Shown piece after piece: positions 9,701-16,755 of a DNA stretch of 64,000 nucleotides (its first letter is position 1; each line of letters opens with the position of its first letter). This DNA comes from DASVNK01 sp036383895 (GTDB taxonomy: Bacteria; Verrucomicrobiota; Verrucomicrobiia; Limisphaerales; SXQI01): contig DASVNK010000018.1 of assembly GCA_036383895.1 (NCBI GenBank), positions 1-64,000 of the forward strand, in the 5' to 3' direction. Position numbers and translations under genes: made by a program. Below the pieces are notes generated by a model. That model searched no databases and had not been told where the DNA came from. It saw only the letters and a program-made list of their open reading frames with translations.

Positions 9701-9984
9701 GCCAGCATGCGCGGCCACCAGGTGGTGCCGGGGAAATCTTTGCGGGCGAGCGCGAGCTTCTCGAAATAGTCTTCCAGGAGGAGGAAGGCGCGCTGCGAAT
9801 CGGAGCAGTTGGCGAAGATGTTCAGCAGATCGCTGCGTTCGCTGACGGCGGTCTTTGAGTCGGCGAGCTGGCGGCGCAAATCGGCGAAGGCGCCGTAGGC
9901 TTTATCCAGAACATTGTGATGTGCATCATACTTCGCGGTCTGGGCGGCACGCGAAGACCCTTTACTGCGGCTTACTTTCGGCAT
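6715..9984 (-). CDS. SNF2-family DNA helicase/ATPase
   Basis: About 1,089 residues. The C-terminal half is a full Swi2/Snf2 motor: motif I LADDMGLGKTLQTL, Ia-like ALVICPASVLHNWRREANKF, DExx box ILDEAQYIKN, motif III LALTGTPLENRLLDLWSI, IV VLVFSQFVQMLKLLE, V RAAGTGLNLTTASYVVLYDPWWNPA, VI EAQAIDRSHRIGQTR. The DEAQ box and RIGQ motif fit bacterial RapA/HepA-like and SNF2-related proteins. The ~600-residue N-terminal half is not recognised. Such ATPases remodel protein-DNA complexes, RNA polymerase for RapA, or act in defence islands. No defence partners are visible here. ATG 9984 has GGAAG at a good distance; GTG 10002 is also possible. The excisionase-like gene upstream reads the same way. Confidence 0.88.
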   Translation of the reverse strand: MPKVSRSKGSSRAAQTAKYDAHHNVLDKAYGAFADLRRQLADSKTAVSERSDLLNIFANCSDSQRAFLLLEDYFEKLALARKDFPGTTWWPRMLAVTGKARLEETALLFLKNNRPLPSELMPHANLKRFAEIEAAEQEEKFITQLEEWLLPPQQLHLDAPRASLRVICTPEPSAEGSPLHHLKLEFYVNRPRAGEKKRTIPELLDLRTRAAHEQELFPTVDWDCIQWITDLYGKSDEKGDFINITGTALLEWLSRWGDTNRLELSNPPGVLAFRGQMAEFMPDLAAEGKDLSFTHYLKLADGSKVNLADAKFFAGTPRVMLLGHTAYLVRNAPSDEFLQTWLPKPFLPVSRLSHRLLTYLRRSNGKNGTDWEQLCVAHTAVPQFIFELSDETVRLRLMAKSDRDDSEWQWNGHDWQRSIHVTSRNGNGKPEILDDPRLEAAIDWLRQIDWFTPEPGLWVNDATEHFLASLAHAWGDRPSKAEFLGNQAFQRLFLSPKKLKPKLMVQGSGIDWFSVCAAWEAEGHKLSPADLQRLQSATGRFVKLPDSGWMELDTDAVQSAHETFAELGLDGLSPVAQKVDMVHATHLTEESIAKFGDQPFAKALRERVAEFKGVPHTELPVINAELRPYQKDGFDFLCHLSQLKLGGVLADDMGLGKTLQTLSWLWWLRQQRGAKSRPALVICPASVLHNWRREANKFTPEMKVLVLESGSERHNLRKQIPEHDLIVTNYSLLRRDLTALQKFDFQAIILDEAQYIKNPQAQVTQSVKQLKATQRLALTGTPLENRLLDLWSITDFVQPGYLGSQANFNETYEPKTNDNPELAHKVARKRLSAKLRPIMLRRLKKQVAKDLPDRIEERRDCPLGDDQRKLYLAELRRSREQIMQTVSQHGLAKSKIHVLAALTRLRQICCHPSLVGSDTASGKTDTLFELLEPLLAEGQKVLVFSQFVQMLKLLEAECKTREMPTYLLTGETKNRQDVVNAFQADPNPSLFLLSLRAAGTGLNLTTASYVVLYDPWWNPAVEAQAIDRSHRIGQTRTVNAYKLITPGTVEEKIFDLQQRKAQTIADVLGEEGFAKNLTKADLEYLFAED

Positions 9985-10098
9985 TCTTGGTTCTTCCGCC
10001 ACTCACTGGTGAAAGCGAGTAGCAGTATGTCATCACGCCATACAACTACGAGGATGGTCAAATAGAAAAAATCGCGAAGTTGGTTGTCTGGGCGGGAG

Positions 10099-10539
10099 TT
10101 AGCTGGATTTGGCCTTGTTCTGCTGCGCGTCGATCAGCTCTTCGACGGCGGGAAGTTCGCCGAAAAGAGTGACTGCGCCGCAGTTGCGGCAGAGGCGGGC
10201 GGAGGTGGGGACGCTGTTTTCTTTGAGCGTCCAGAACTTCGCTTCCTTGAGTTTGAAGTAGATGCGGCCGGTGCTTTGGAGAAAGCCTTCGACGAGTTGG
10301 GCGGCTTTGCAGACGGGGCAGGCACCGCGGATTTTCTCGAGTTCGCGTTCGCTGCGGAAGATTTTGACGACGGCATCGAGGTCTTCCTGTGTGAAACGTG
10401 TTGAGTCGCCGACCTTTCGGAAGGTGATCTGGCCTTCGCGCATCCAGCGGTAGAGGGTGGGTTCGCCTATGTCGAGGTAGTCGGCGGCTTCTTTGATGCT
10501 GAACCAATGGGGTTTGGGGGGCGGGGTTGGGTCTGTCAT
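10099..10539 (-). CDS. MerR/excisionase-type HTH protein with zinc ribbon
   Basis: A 146-residue protein. Residues ~12-55 are an excisionase-type winged helix (FSIKEAADYLDIGEPTLYRW, then MREGQITFRKVGDSTRF). The C-terminal part has two cysteine pairs, CPVC (~84) and CRNC (~123), that could hold a zinc ion. No integrase is nearby, so it is more likely a transcription factor than a phage excisionase. Its start codon sits inside one arm of an 11-bp inverted repeat that spans the divergent promoter region, which suggests autoregulation. It reads toward the SNF2 gene, 114 bp away. The short spacing suggests a shared role, but this is inference. Confidence 0.7.
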   Translation of the reverse strand: MTDPTPPPKPHWFSIKEAADYLDIGEPTLYRWMREGQITFRKVGDSTRFTQEDLDAVVKIFRSERELEKIRGACPVCKAAQLVEGFLQSTGRIYFKLKEAKFWTLKENSVPTSARLCRNCGAVTLFGELPAVEELIDAQQNKAKSS

Positions 10540-10626
10540 TTACTATCACTGTATGTATCAGGATACAGTAAAGCAATTTGGAACTGCGTTTTAACGGTAC
10601 GGTCTAAGCTATAGATGATAGTAAAT
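10538..10626. promoter_or_regulatory. Divergent control region with nested inverted repeats
   Basis: Two inverted repeats are seen. ATTTACTATCA (10538-10548) and its exact complement TGATAGTAAAT (10616-10626) flank the region. Inside, ACTGTAT (10548-10554) and ATACAGT (10563-10569) form a 7-bp palindrome with an 8-bp spacer. The left outer arm overlaps the start codon of the HTH gene; the right arm lies 20 bp before the start of the membrane-protein gene. Operators for the neighbouring HTH protein are the simplest reading. No confident -35/-10 pair could be fixed. Confidence 0.5.
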
Positions 10627-10645
10627 AACAAACCGAGAGGATACC

Positions 10646-12292
10646 ATGGAAACGCGACCTGAAGCCTCACTTACTTCGACTGAGCCCACTGAGTATCGAG
10701 ATCCGGCGGAGGTGTTTTGGAAGGCGCTGGTTCGGTGCAACCCGTTCTATCTATTTAGTGCTGTCTTGCTTCTGTATGGGGTCTACCGGGCTTCGGTGGA
10801 TCCGGCGTTTTTAAAGGATGAAACGTCGCAGGTGATTTTCAATTTTGGGTCGCTGCAGGTTTATGGGTTGATGTTGGTGGGGACGGTGGTGTTTTTGGCA
10901 CGAAAAGGAATCAATTATGATGCAATCGTACTCTACTTTATCGATAACATTTTGCTTTTAGTGCCATTTATTCTGCTGAGTCAGGCGGTGTTCCTGGAGA
11001 GTTCGCTGGCGAGGAATCTTTCGTTGATCGGATGCGTTTTGGTGGCGGTGAAGTTTGGCGTTTTCAAAAGGTTTTTCGAAGGGCTGAACCTGCCGAAGCG
11101 TTTGCTGCTGGTTGGATCGCTGATCGTGATTGTGAATTCGGCGGTGCCGCTGGTTTTTCGGAGAGGGTTGAACGTGGATAACGAACTTTGGAACCCCCGG
11201 AGTCAGTATTGCTGGTTTTTGCTTTTACCACTTTTAGCCATGGCCGGGCATGTTCTTAATCCGCTCCGCCCGACAACCAAGCCAGGCCATGGCGATGATC
11301 TGACGGTTGAAGAACATCGGAAGGAATGGATTCCGATCGCGACGTTTCTGCTGTGGATCACAGGGACTGCGGCTCATCTGTATTCGGTGGGGTATGTGGA
11401 TGACCAGAAGTTTGAGGTGGCGAAGTTCAGTGTGCTGGCCTGGGCAGTGGCATGGTTGCTATGCGCGAAAATCACGCTCGCGTTGAGCAGGTTCACGCCG
11501 GGTGCGCCGGTGGTGATGCTGAGCATTCCTGTGCTGACGCCGTTGCTTGCGTTGAATCGGCCAGAAATCGCGGTCACGTTGAATGTTTTGAATGCGGCGA
11601 TTTACGGCTTTCTTTGTTTTCGATGGAAGGCCGTTCGTGTGCCAGCGGTTCTGGGTGGTGTATCGTTGTTGGCCGCGGTGCTCTTTGTCCCGAACCATTG
11701 GGTGACGCCGATGATCGAGGATTACAGCAAAGGGTCGCTGATCTTCACGCTGATTACGGCGGCGGTGATCCTGCAGGCGATCCGGACGCGGACCGCGCGA
11801 TGGGCATTGGTGGCTTCACTGGCACTGGGATTTTTCGTGCTAACTGCGGCGTTTAAATTGCATTTTTCGCCGCATTTTGCGGTGCAAATCGCGTGCGTTT
11901 TCCTGCTGGTGCATAGCTTGTTTTGGACGGGCACTCAGGAGCGGGGTGCGAATGTTCTATTGATCCTGGCCGGAACGGCGCTCGTCCTCGATTCGTATGC
12001 GCTCACCGGCGAGCGGAGTTTAGCGCTGCGTCTTGTGCCGCTGATGTTGGGCGCGCCGTTGCTTGCGTTGGGACTGGTCTTCCGCAGATCGGTTATTCCG
12101 ATCGCGGCGGCTGGGCTCAGCATGTTGCTCTGGCCGCTGACTTTTGGAGCGGAGGCGTTGCGAACGACTCCGGTGGGAGTGCTCGCTTTGGGCGGAAGTT
12201 TCGTTCTGTTCATGGTCGGCACTGGTTTTGCTATCTGGAAACGAAGATTTCCGGATCACGGAGCTATTGGCACTAAGGAGACGTCGATTTGA
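10646..12292 (+). CDS. Polytopic membrane protein of unknown function
   Basis: A 548-residue protein with roughly 13-15 hydrophobic helices spread over its length and short charged loops. It begins with a soluble ~28-residue segment and the phrase VRCNPFYLFSAVLLLYG, and ends with a basic tail (WKRRFPDHGAIG). No transporter, glycosyltransferase or channel motif was recognised. ATG 10646 is supported by GAGAGG 5 bp upstream. It is transcribed divergently from the HTH/SNF2 unit across the inverted-repeat region, so the same regulator may control it. An imperfect CGTGCA/TGCACG hairpin follows the stop codon (~12294-12311). Confidence 0.65.
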   Translation: METRPEASLTSTEPTEYRDPAEVFWKALVRCNPFYLFSAVLLLYGVYRASVDPAFLKDETSQVIFNFGSLQVYGLMLVGTVVFLARKGINYDAIVLYFIDNILLLVPFILLSQAVFLESSLARNLSLIGCVLVAVKFGVFKRFFEGLNLPKRLLLVGSLIVIVNSAVPLVFRRGLNVDNELWNPRSQYCWFLLLPLLAMAGHVLNPLRPTTKPGHGDDLTVEEHRKEWIPIATFLLWITGTAAHLYSVGYVDDQKFEVAKFSVLAWAVAWLLCAKITLALSRFTPGAPVVMLSIPVLTPLLALNRPEIAVTLNVLNAAIYGFLCFRWKAVRVPAVLGGVSLLAAVLFVPNHWVTPMIEDYSKGSLIFTLITAAVILQAIRTRTARWALVASLALGFFVLTAAFKLHFSPHFAVQIACVFLLVHSLFWTGTQERGANVLLILAGTALVLDSYALTGERSLALRLVPLMLGAPLLALGLVFRRSVIPIAAAGLSMLLWPLTFGAEALRTTPVGVLALGGSFVLFMVGTGFAIWKRRFPDHGAIGTKETSI

Positions 12293-12362
12293 CGTGCATG
12301 AGAGTGCACGCGTCAGACCGCCTAACCCTGAACAGCGGTGCGCTGGTCCACTTCTGTGAGAG

Positions 12363-13292
12363 ATGGATCGGCGCACTTTCTTTTTTCCCGCGGCCTTGGA
12401 TGTTGATTCTGAGCTGCTCTTGTCAAAAAAAGGGGAGAAGGCGACGATAAGCGCGATGGGAGAGCTGAATTTACATCCGCCGGAGCATCCGCGATTTCCG
12501 AGTGAAGCGGACCGGATCCAGGATCCGCACCGTTCTCCCACGGAACATGAGGCGCGCATTTTGCAGGTGTTCATGCGCTACAAGGAAGTTCCGAAATTCG
12601 AAGAACTGCCGGCTCCGACCGAGGATCAGATTGCGGCTGCGTCCGTGGAAATCGAACGGATTGCGGCTCAACCGCGCGATCCGTTGACGGACCAGGACGA
12701 CCGCGTGCTCGATTTGCTCGCGCTGATTGGTGATTACCCGGAAGTGTTCGGGAATGTGGGGTTTTTTCTCGCCGCTGAAATCATGAACGCGGCGAAGAAC
12801 AATATTGAGACTTCCGAGTTTCGACGCGCTTTCTTCCAGGAGTATGAGCCGATGATGCCTGGGATTCGGGATTATTTGCGGCGAGCCGCTAATCTTCGGC
12901 GGCGGGCACTCGCAGTGAAATACAGCAACAGCAACGTGCCGCCAACGCAGCATGGATCACCGGAGCGCCGGGCGGCGGCGAAGGAGCAGATGGAACTGGT
13001 GCAGGGCTTGGCGGATCACTACGTGATGGAAAAATTTTGGCGGACGCTGGAAATCGTTTGCTCGTATCCGGATTTCTTCAGCAAAACGCAATACGACCAA
13101 CTCGCGACGCGCAAAGGGATTGAACAGGCCTGGCGCGCGCACTTGGCCAAGGCGCGCCAGGATTTTGATTATTACAAAAGCATTCTGCACACGGGACAAT
13201 TGTTCCGGCAAATGGTGGATTCGGCGCTGGATGTGTTGCGGACGATTATTCGGGAGAAAACGAAGGAGAGCGGATCGAACGAGGCTGCTTAA
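12363..13292 (+). CDS. Conserved-looking hypothetical protein
   Basis: A 309-residue, charged, largely helical soluble protein with no signal peptide and no domain I recognise. A stretch of Pro/Glu-rich sequence near the start (LHPPEHPRFPSEADRI) leads into helices rich in Arg, Glu and Ala; the last third (FWRTLEIVCSYPDFFSKTQYDQL) is rich in aromatics. Start is uncertain: ATG 12363 is used, but ATG 12456 (MGELNLHPPEHP) is a good alternative because the first 31 residues look untidy. It stands alone between the membrane protein and the amidase operon. Confidence 0.5.
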   Translation: MDRRTFFFPAALDVDSELLLSKKGEKATISAMGELNLHPPEHPRFPSEADRIQDPHRSPTEHEARILQVFMRYKEVPKFEELPAPTEDQIAAASVEIERIAAQPRDPLTDQDDRVLDLLALIGDYPEVFGNVGFFLAAEIMNAAKNNIETSEFRRAFFQEYEPMMPGIRDYLRRAANLRRRALAVKYSNSNVPPTQHGSPERRAAAKEQMELVQGLADHYVMEKFWRTLEIVCSYPDFFSKTQYDQLATRKGIEQAWRAHLAKARQDFDYYKSILHTGQLFRQMVDSALDVLRTIIREKTKESGSNEAA

Positions 13293-13370
13293 TTGAGGAG
13301 AATCGACGTCCGAGAGGGATGTCCAGGAGAACTGGTCATTTTTCACCGAGTTCCGCTAGTTCCAGGCGGA

Positions 13371-13395
13371 GGACTCCTTCGTCGTCCCTTACAAT
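13371..13395 (+). repeat. Degenerate copy of short intergenic repeat
   Basis: GGACTCCTTCGTCGTCCCTT followed by ACAAT matches the better copies at 57888, 59504 and 60430, but lacks four bases of the CACG core. It lies in the gap upstream of the amidase operon, in the same orientation as all other copies. Confidence 0.4.
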
Positions 13396-13476
13396 GTAGG
13401 AAGTCAGGTTCAACTGCGTTAGCTCGGAGGCCGATTACTACTTGTGCGGTGGAAGTTGTTTAGCACAATACGGCGC

Positions 13477-14643
13477 ATGTTCGCTCGCTCTGCTCGGCCG
13501 CCTGAAATAATTGGCAGAGTTGTCTTCGTAATTATTTGCGTGTTGTTGCTGGCTGGGTGCCCTTCGGCACCGAAGAAGCCTTCGCGAGTGACGCAACTTT
13601 CCGGCCCCGGTTCGACATGGGGGATTGTACCTCGCACAACTCCCGAACCGACGCTGGACGCTGAGATTGAGACGGTGGGAGTGCAGGCCGATCCGGTTTT
13701 AAGCGGGCAGGCGAAGGATTGGCATGAGCCGGTGATCCCGGCGGAGACTTTGCAGATTGCCTCGGGGTTGATCCCGCTGAACGAGTGGGCGCAGATTTGC
13801 GGATTTACAGAGACGCGGGTGGTGGCGGAGGCGAATCCTTACGCGGTGGAGTTGGAGGGGCCGAGCGGTGTTTTGACGCTGACGCTGGGGCAACGTTTTG
13901 CGAAGTGGAATGGACTGAATATCGGGATTGGGTATGGGCCCGGGGTGAGGAATGGGCAGTTGGTGGTGCACTCGCTGGATGTGCAGAAGAATTTTTATCC
14001 GCTGGCTCTTGGGACGTTCACAATTCCAAAAGCGCAGCGCATCCTTGTTCTGGATGCGGGACATGGGGGGAGCGACCCGGGATCGCTGGCCGCTGGGAAG
14101 GTGTATGAAAAGGAGTTGACGCTGGATTGGGCGCTGCGAATTGAAAAGCTGCTGGAAGGTTCATCGTGGAAAGTGATTCTAACGCGCCGGGAGGACAGGG
14201 AATTGCCGCTGATGGAACGGGTGGCAATTGCGGACCGCGCGAACGCGGATGTCTTCATCAGTCTGCATTTCAATTCGCTGGAGAAAAGCAGCGGGCGCGA
14301 TGAGAGCGGGATTGAGACATTTTGCACGACGCCTGCGGGGCTGCCATCAACCGTGACGCGCGGATTCGAAGACGATGTTCGTCGCATATTTCCGAATAAC
14401 CAGTTTGATGCGGAAAACCTGCTGCTCGCTGAGCGTTTGCAGGAACGTCTCGTGAAGTCTTCTGGACGGAGGGATCGCGGGGTGCGACGGGCGCGTTTCA
14501 TGACGGTGCTGCGGGAGCAGCGGCGGCCGGCAGTTCTGGTGGAAGGCGGGTTTCTTTCGAGTTCGGTGGAAGGCGCGTTGATTCTGAGTCCGGAGTACCG
14601 GCAGCAAATCGCGGCCGCCGTGTGCAGCGCGTTGCCAAATTGA
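13477..14643 (+). CDS. Lipoprotein N-acetylmuramoyl-L-alanine amidase (Amidase_3)
   Basis: About 388 residues. A lipoprotein signal with lipobox LLLAGC anchors it at the envelope (ATG 13477; GTG 13444 also in frame). The zinc amidase domain fills the C-terminal half: LVLDAGHGGSDPG (zinc His), YEKELTLDWA (zinc Glu), FISLHFNS (zinc His) and LVEGGFLS (catalytic Glu). These match AmiA/B/C-type enzymes that cut the amide between N-acetylmuramic acid and L-Ala in peptidoglycan. The N-terminal ~200 residues may be an AMIN-like or copper-amine-oxidase-N-like targeting part. First gene of a four-gene operon: the next gene starts 2 bp after its stop. Confidence 0.85.
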   Translation: MFARSARPPEIIGRVVFVIICVLLLAGCPSAPKKPSRVTQLSGPGSTWGIVPRTTPEPTLDAEIETVGVQADPVLSGQAKDWHEPVIPAETLQIASGLIPLNEWAQICGFTETRVVAEANPYAVELEGPSGVLTLTLGQRFAKWNGLNIGIGYGPGVRNGQLVVHSLDVQKNFYPLALGTFTIPKAQRILVLDAGHGGSDPGSLAAGKVYEKELTLDWALRIEKLLEGSSWKVILTRREDRELPLMERVAIADRANADVFISLHFNSLEKSSGRDESGIETFCTTPAGLPSTVTRGFEDDVRRIFPNNQFDAENLLLAERLQERLVKSSGRRDRGVRRARFMTVLREQRRPAVLVEGGFLSSSVEGALILSPEYRQQIAAAVCSALPN

Positions 14644-14645
14644 GA

Positions 14646-15626
14646 ATGGCGGACCGGGGCAACATTTTAATCACGGGCGGAGCGGGGTTCATTGGGTCGC
14701 ATCTTACGGAGCGTCTGCTGAGCGAGGGGCACAGCGTGACGGTGATTGATGATTGCTCGACTGGCTCCGTGCAGAACTTTTCCGCGATTGCGGAGCAAGG
14801 GAATCTGGAAGTGATTCAGTGCAGCGTCTCTGATTGCGCCGACCTTCCGGTGCTTTGTGCACGGGCCAAGTTTGTGTTCCATCTGGCGGCGGCGGTGGGT
14901 GTGGAACTGGTGGTTCGTTCACCGGTGAGGACGATTGAAACGAACCTGAACGAAACGGAAGTGATTCTTTTGGCGGCGTCGACGTGCGGCACGCCGGTTT
15001 TGCTGGCCTCGACTTCGGAAGTTTACGGGAAGAGCGGCAAGGAATCGTTTTCCGAAGAGGACGATTTGCTGATTGGGCCTCCGCATTTGGGGCGCTGGAG
15101 TTACGCGTGCTCGAAATTAATGGATGAATTTCTGGCGCTGGCCTATCACCGGGAACGTCAGCTACCGGTGGTGATCGCGCGGTTGTTCAATACGGTGGGG
15201 CCGCGGCAGACGGGCCGCTACGGGATGGTTTTGCCGCGGTTTGTGCTAGCGGCTTTACGCGGCGAACCACTGCTGGTGTTTGGAGATGGGCGGCAAACTC
15301 GCTGCTTGTGCCACGTGAACGACACGATAGAAGCGATTTTACGGCTGCAGAATGCACCATCGGCGATTGGTGAAGTGGTGAACATCGGCAGCACGGAAGA
15401 GATTTCGATTTTGGATCTGGCGAAGCGGGTGGTCACGCTGCTCCATTCAAAGTCCGAGATTCGACTCGTGAGCTACGCGGAGGCGTATCAACCGGGATTC
15501 GAGGACATGCCGCGGCGCAAACCTTCGGTGGAGAAGCTTCGGCGGCTGACGAATTTCACTCCGGGAATACCGCTCGACGAAACGATCCTAAGCGTTGCTC
15601 AGGCGCTGCGCGGCGTAACGGCATGA
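14646..15626 (+). CDS. NAD-dependent sugar-nucleotide epimerase/dehydratase
   Basis: A 326-residue extended short-chain dehydrogenase. The N-terminal NAD motif is ILITGGAGFIGSHL, the acidic residue after beta-2 is in VIDDCSTG, the substrate-side STSEVYG motif is present, and the active site is YACSK. The layout matches UDP-glucuronate decarboxylase, UDP-glucose 4-epimerase and dTDP-glucose dehydratase relatives; which sugar is used cannot be decided by eye. ATG 14646 lies 2 bp past the amidase stop, and its stop overlaps the next start as ATGA. A link to cell-envelope glycan synthesis is plausible from context. Confidence 0.82.
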   Translation: MADRGNILITGGAGFIGSHLTERLLSEGHSVTVIDDCSTGSVQNFSAIAEQGNLEVIQCSVSDCADLPVLCARAKFVFHLAAAVGVELVVRSPVRTIETNLNETEVILLAASTCGTPVLLASTSEVYGKSGKESFSEEDDLLIGPPHLGRWSYACSKLMDEFLALAYHRERQLPVVIARLFNTVGPRQTGRYGMVLPRFVLAALRGEPLLVFGDGRQTRCLCHVNDTIEAILRLQNAPSAIGEVVNIGSTEEISILDLAKRVVTLLHSKSEIRLVSYAEAYQPGFEDMPRRKPSVEKLRRLTNFTPGIPLDETILSVAQALRGVTA

Positions 15627-16465
15627 ACCTGATCAACTGGATTTTGAACCTGGCGGGGATTTTCCTGTGGATTGACTGGCTTTCGGCGCGGGGTGGTCGC
15701 CCGCAATCGGCGTTATCGCTCGCGAGCACGGTGCGGCCGGCAAGCGGTTCGAGCGGGCGGAGCTACGGGTCGCTGATCGCGCTGGGAGCGATCCTTTTGA
15801 TTCGGCCGCTTTTTTATTACTCCGTTGGGCCGGCGGTGAATTGGACGCCGGCATTGAATTACGTAGCGACGGCGATTCCGCTTCGGAGCGATTTGCTCGG
15901 ACGGATGTTTATCTTTTCGACGGTGAGCTTCGTTGGGGCGTTGGGTGTTTATTATTCGTGGTTATTACTCCTCGCAGCGGTGAACGGGGCTGGACGCCTC
16001 GCGCCCGAAGCGGAGCCGATGCACCGTTTCGTTCGGAGCCAGCTTGGGTGGCTCGACAAGATTCCGTGGTGGCTGAAAGTCTTTGTTCCGAGCATCGCGG
16101 CTGGTGTGGCGTGGATGCTGATGTCGCTGTTGTTCGTAGATCTTGAATTGGTGCCTGAGGCGCAGACGGGCAGCGCTTTACGCGGACAGGGCGCGGCGTT
16201 CGCGGTGGCGGCGGTGCTGACGTGGAAATGGCTGTTGATCGCTGTTTTCCTTCTGCACATGTTGAACATTTATGTTTACCTTGGGACGCATCCAATTTGG
16301 CCGTACCTCAGCGGCACTGCACGCAAGCTGCTTTATCCGCTTTCGTTTTTGCGCGTGGGGAAGGTGGACCTGGCGCCCGTGATTGGGGCGATCACGGTCT
16401 ATGCATTTGCCGAACTGTTCCTTCGGCCGTTGGTGGTGGATGTGTTCCAGCGGCACATCGTATGA
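15623..16465 (+). CDS. YggT-like integral membrane protein
   Basis: A 280-residue protein with five to six membrane helices. The C-terminal block ARKLLYPLSFLRVGKVDLAPVIGAITVYAFAE resembles the YggT signature (basic P..., then G.iDlsPi), and the N-terminal half may be a diverged second unit. YggT proteins are linked to septal placement of photosystem or SepF-type cell-division factors and osmotic tolerance, but the biochemical role is unclear. The next gene encodes YggU/DUF167, the same pairing as yggT-yggU in Escherichia coli, which supports the call. Start and stop both overlap neighbours (ATGA), so translation is coupled. Confidence 0.6.
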   Translation: MNLINWILNLAGIFLWIDWLSARGGRPQSALSLASTVRPASGSSGRSYGSLIALGAILLIRPLFYYSVGPAVNWTPALNYVATAIPLRSDLLGRMFIFSTVSFVGALGVYYSWLLLLAAVNGAGRLAPEAEPMHRFVRSQLGWLDKIPWWLKVFVPSIAAGVAWMLMSLLFVDLELVPEAQTGSALRGQGAAFAVAAVLTWKWLLIAVFLLHMLNIYVYLGTHPIWPYLSGTARKLLYPLSFLRVGKVDLAPVIGAITVYAFAELFLRPLVVDVFQRHIV

Positions 16466-16755
16466 GTCTCTCCTGGTTCCGCGAGGCTGACGGCGGGATT
16501 TATCTGAACATCAAAGTGCAGCCGCGCGCGTCGCGCAATCAGATCCAGGGGGTCCATGGGAATGAGCTGAAAGTCTCGGTGACGGCGCCACCGGTTGATT
16601 CCGCGGCGAATGCTGCTTTGCTTGAATTTCTTGCGGAGCAGCTTGAGGTCAGCAAATCGGCCGTTCGACTTGTTCGCGGCAATACATTGCGGCACAAAAC
16701 GATCTTTGTCGCGGGAACTCGCGCCGATTCAGTCGAAGAACTTTTGGCTGTCTAG
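16462..16755 (+). CDS. YggU/DUF167 family protein
   Basis: A 97-residue soluble protein. It contains the family core LNIKVQPRASRNQIQG...ELKVSVTAPPVDSAANAALLEFLAEQLEVSKSAVRLVRGNTLRHKTI, including the PxxxxxAN signature. The function of DUF167 is unknown. The start ATG overlaps the stop of the YggT-like gene (ATGA, 16462-16465), so it is the last gene of the amidase operon. Its stop overlaps the stop of the convergent WYL regulator by 4 bp, leaving no room for a separate terminator. Confidence 0.85.
   Translation: MSLSWFREADGGIYLNIKVQPRASRNQIQGVHGNELKVSVTAPPVDSAANAALLEFLAEQLEVSKSAVRLVRGNTLRHKTIFVAGTRADSVEELLAV

Noticed and set aside
10099..10539. Phage excisionase marking a prophage
   Set aside because: No integrase, attachment repeats or phage structural genes are present; only the winged-helix fold is shared.
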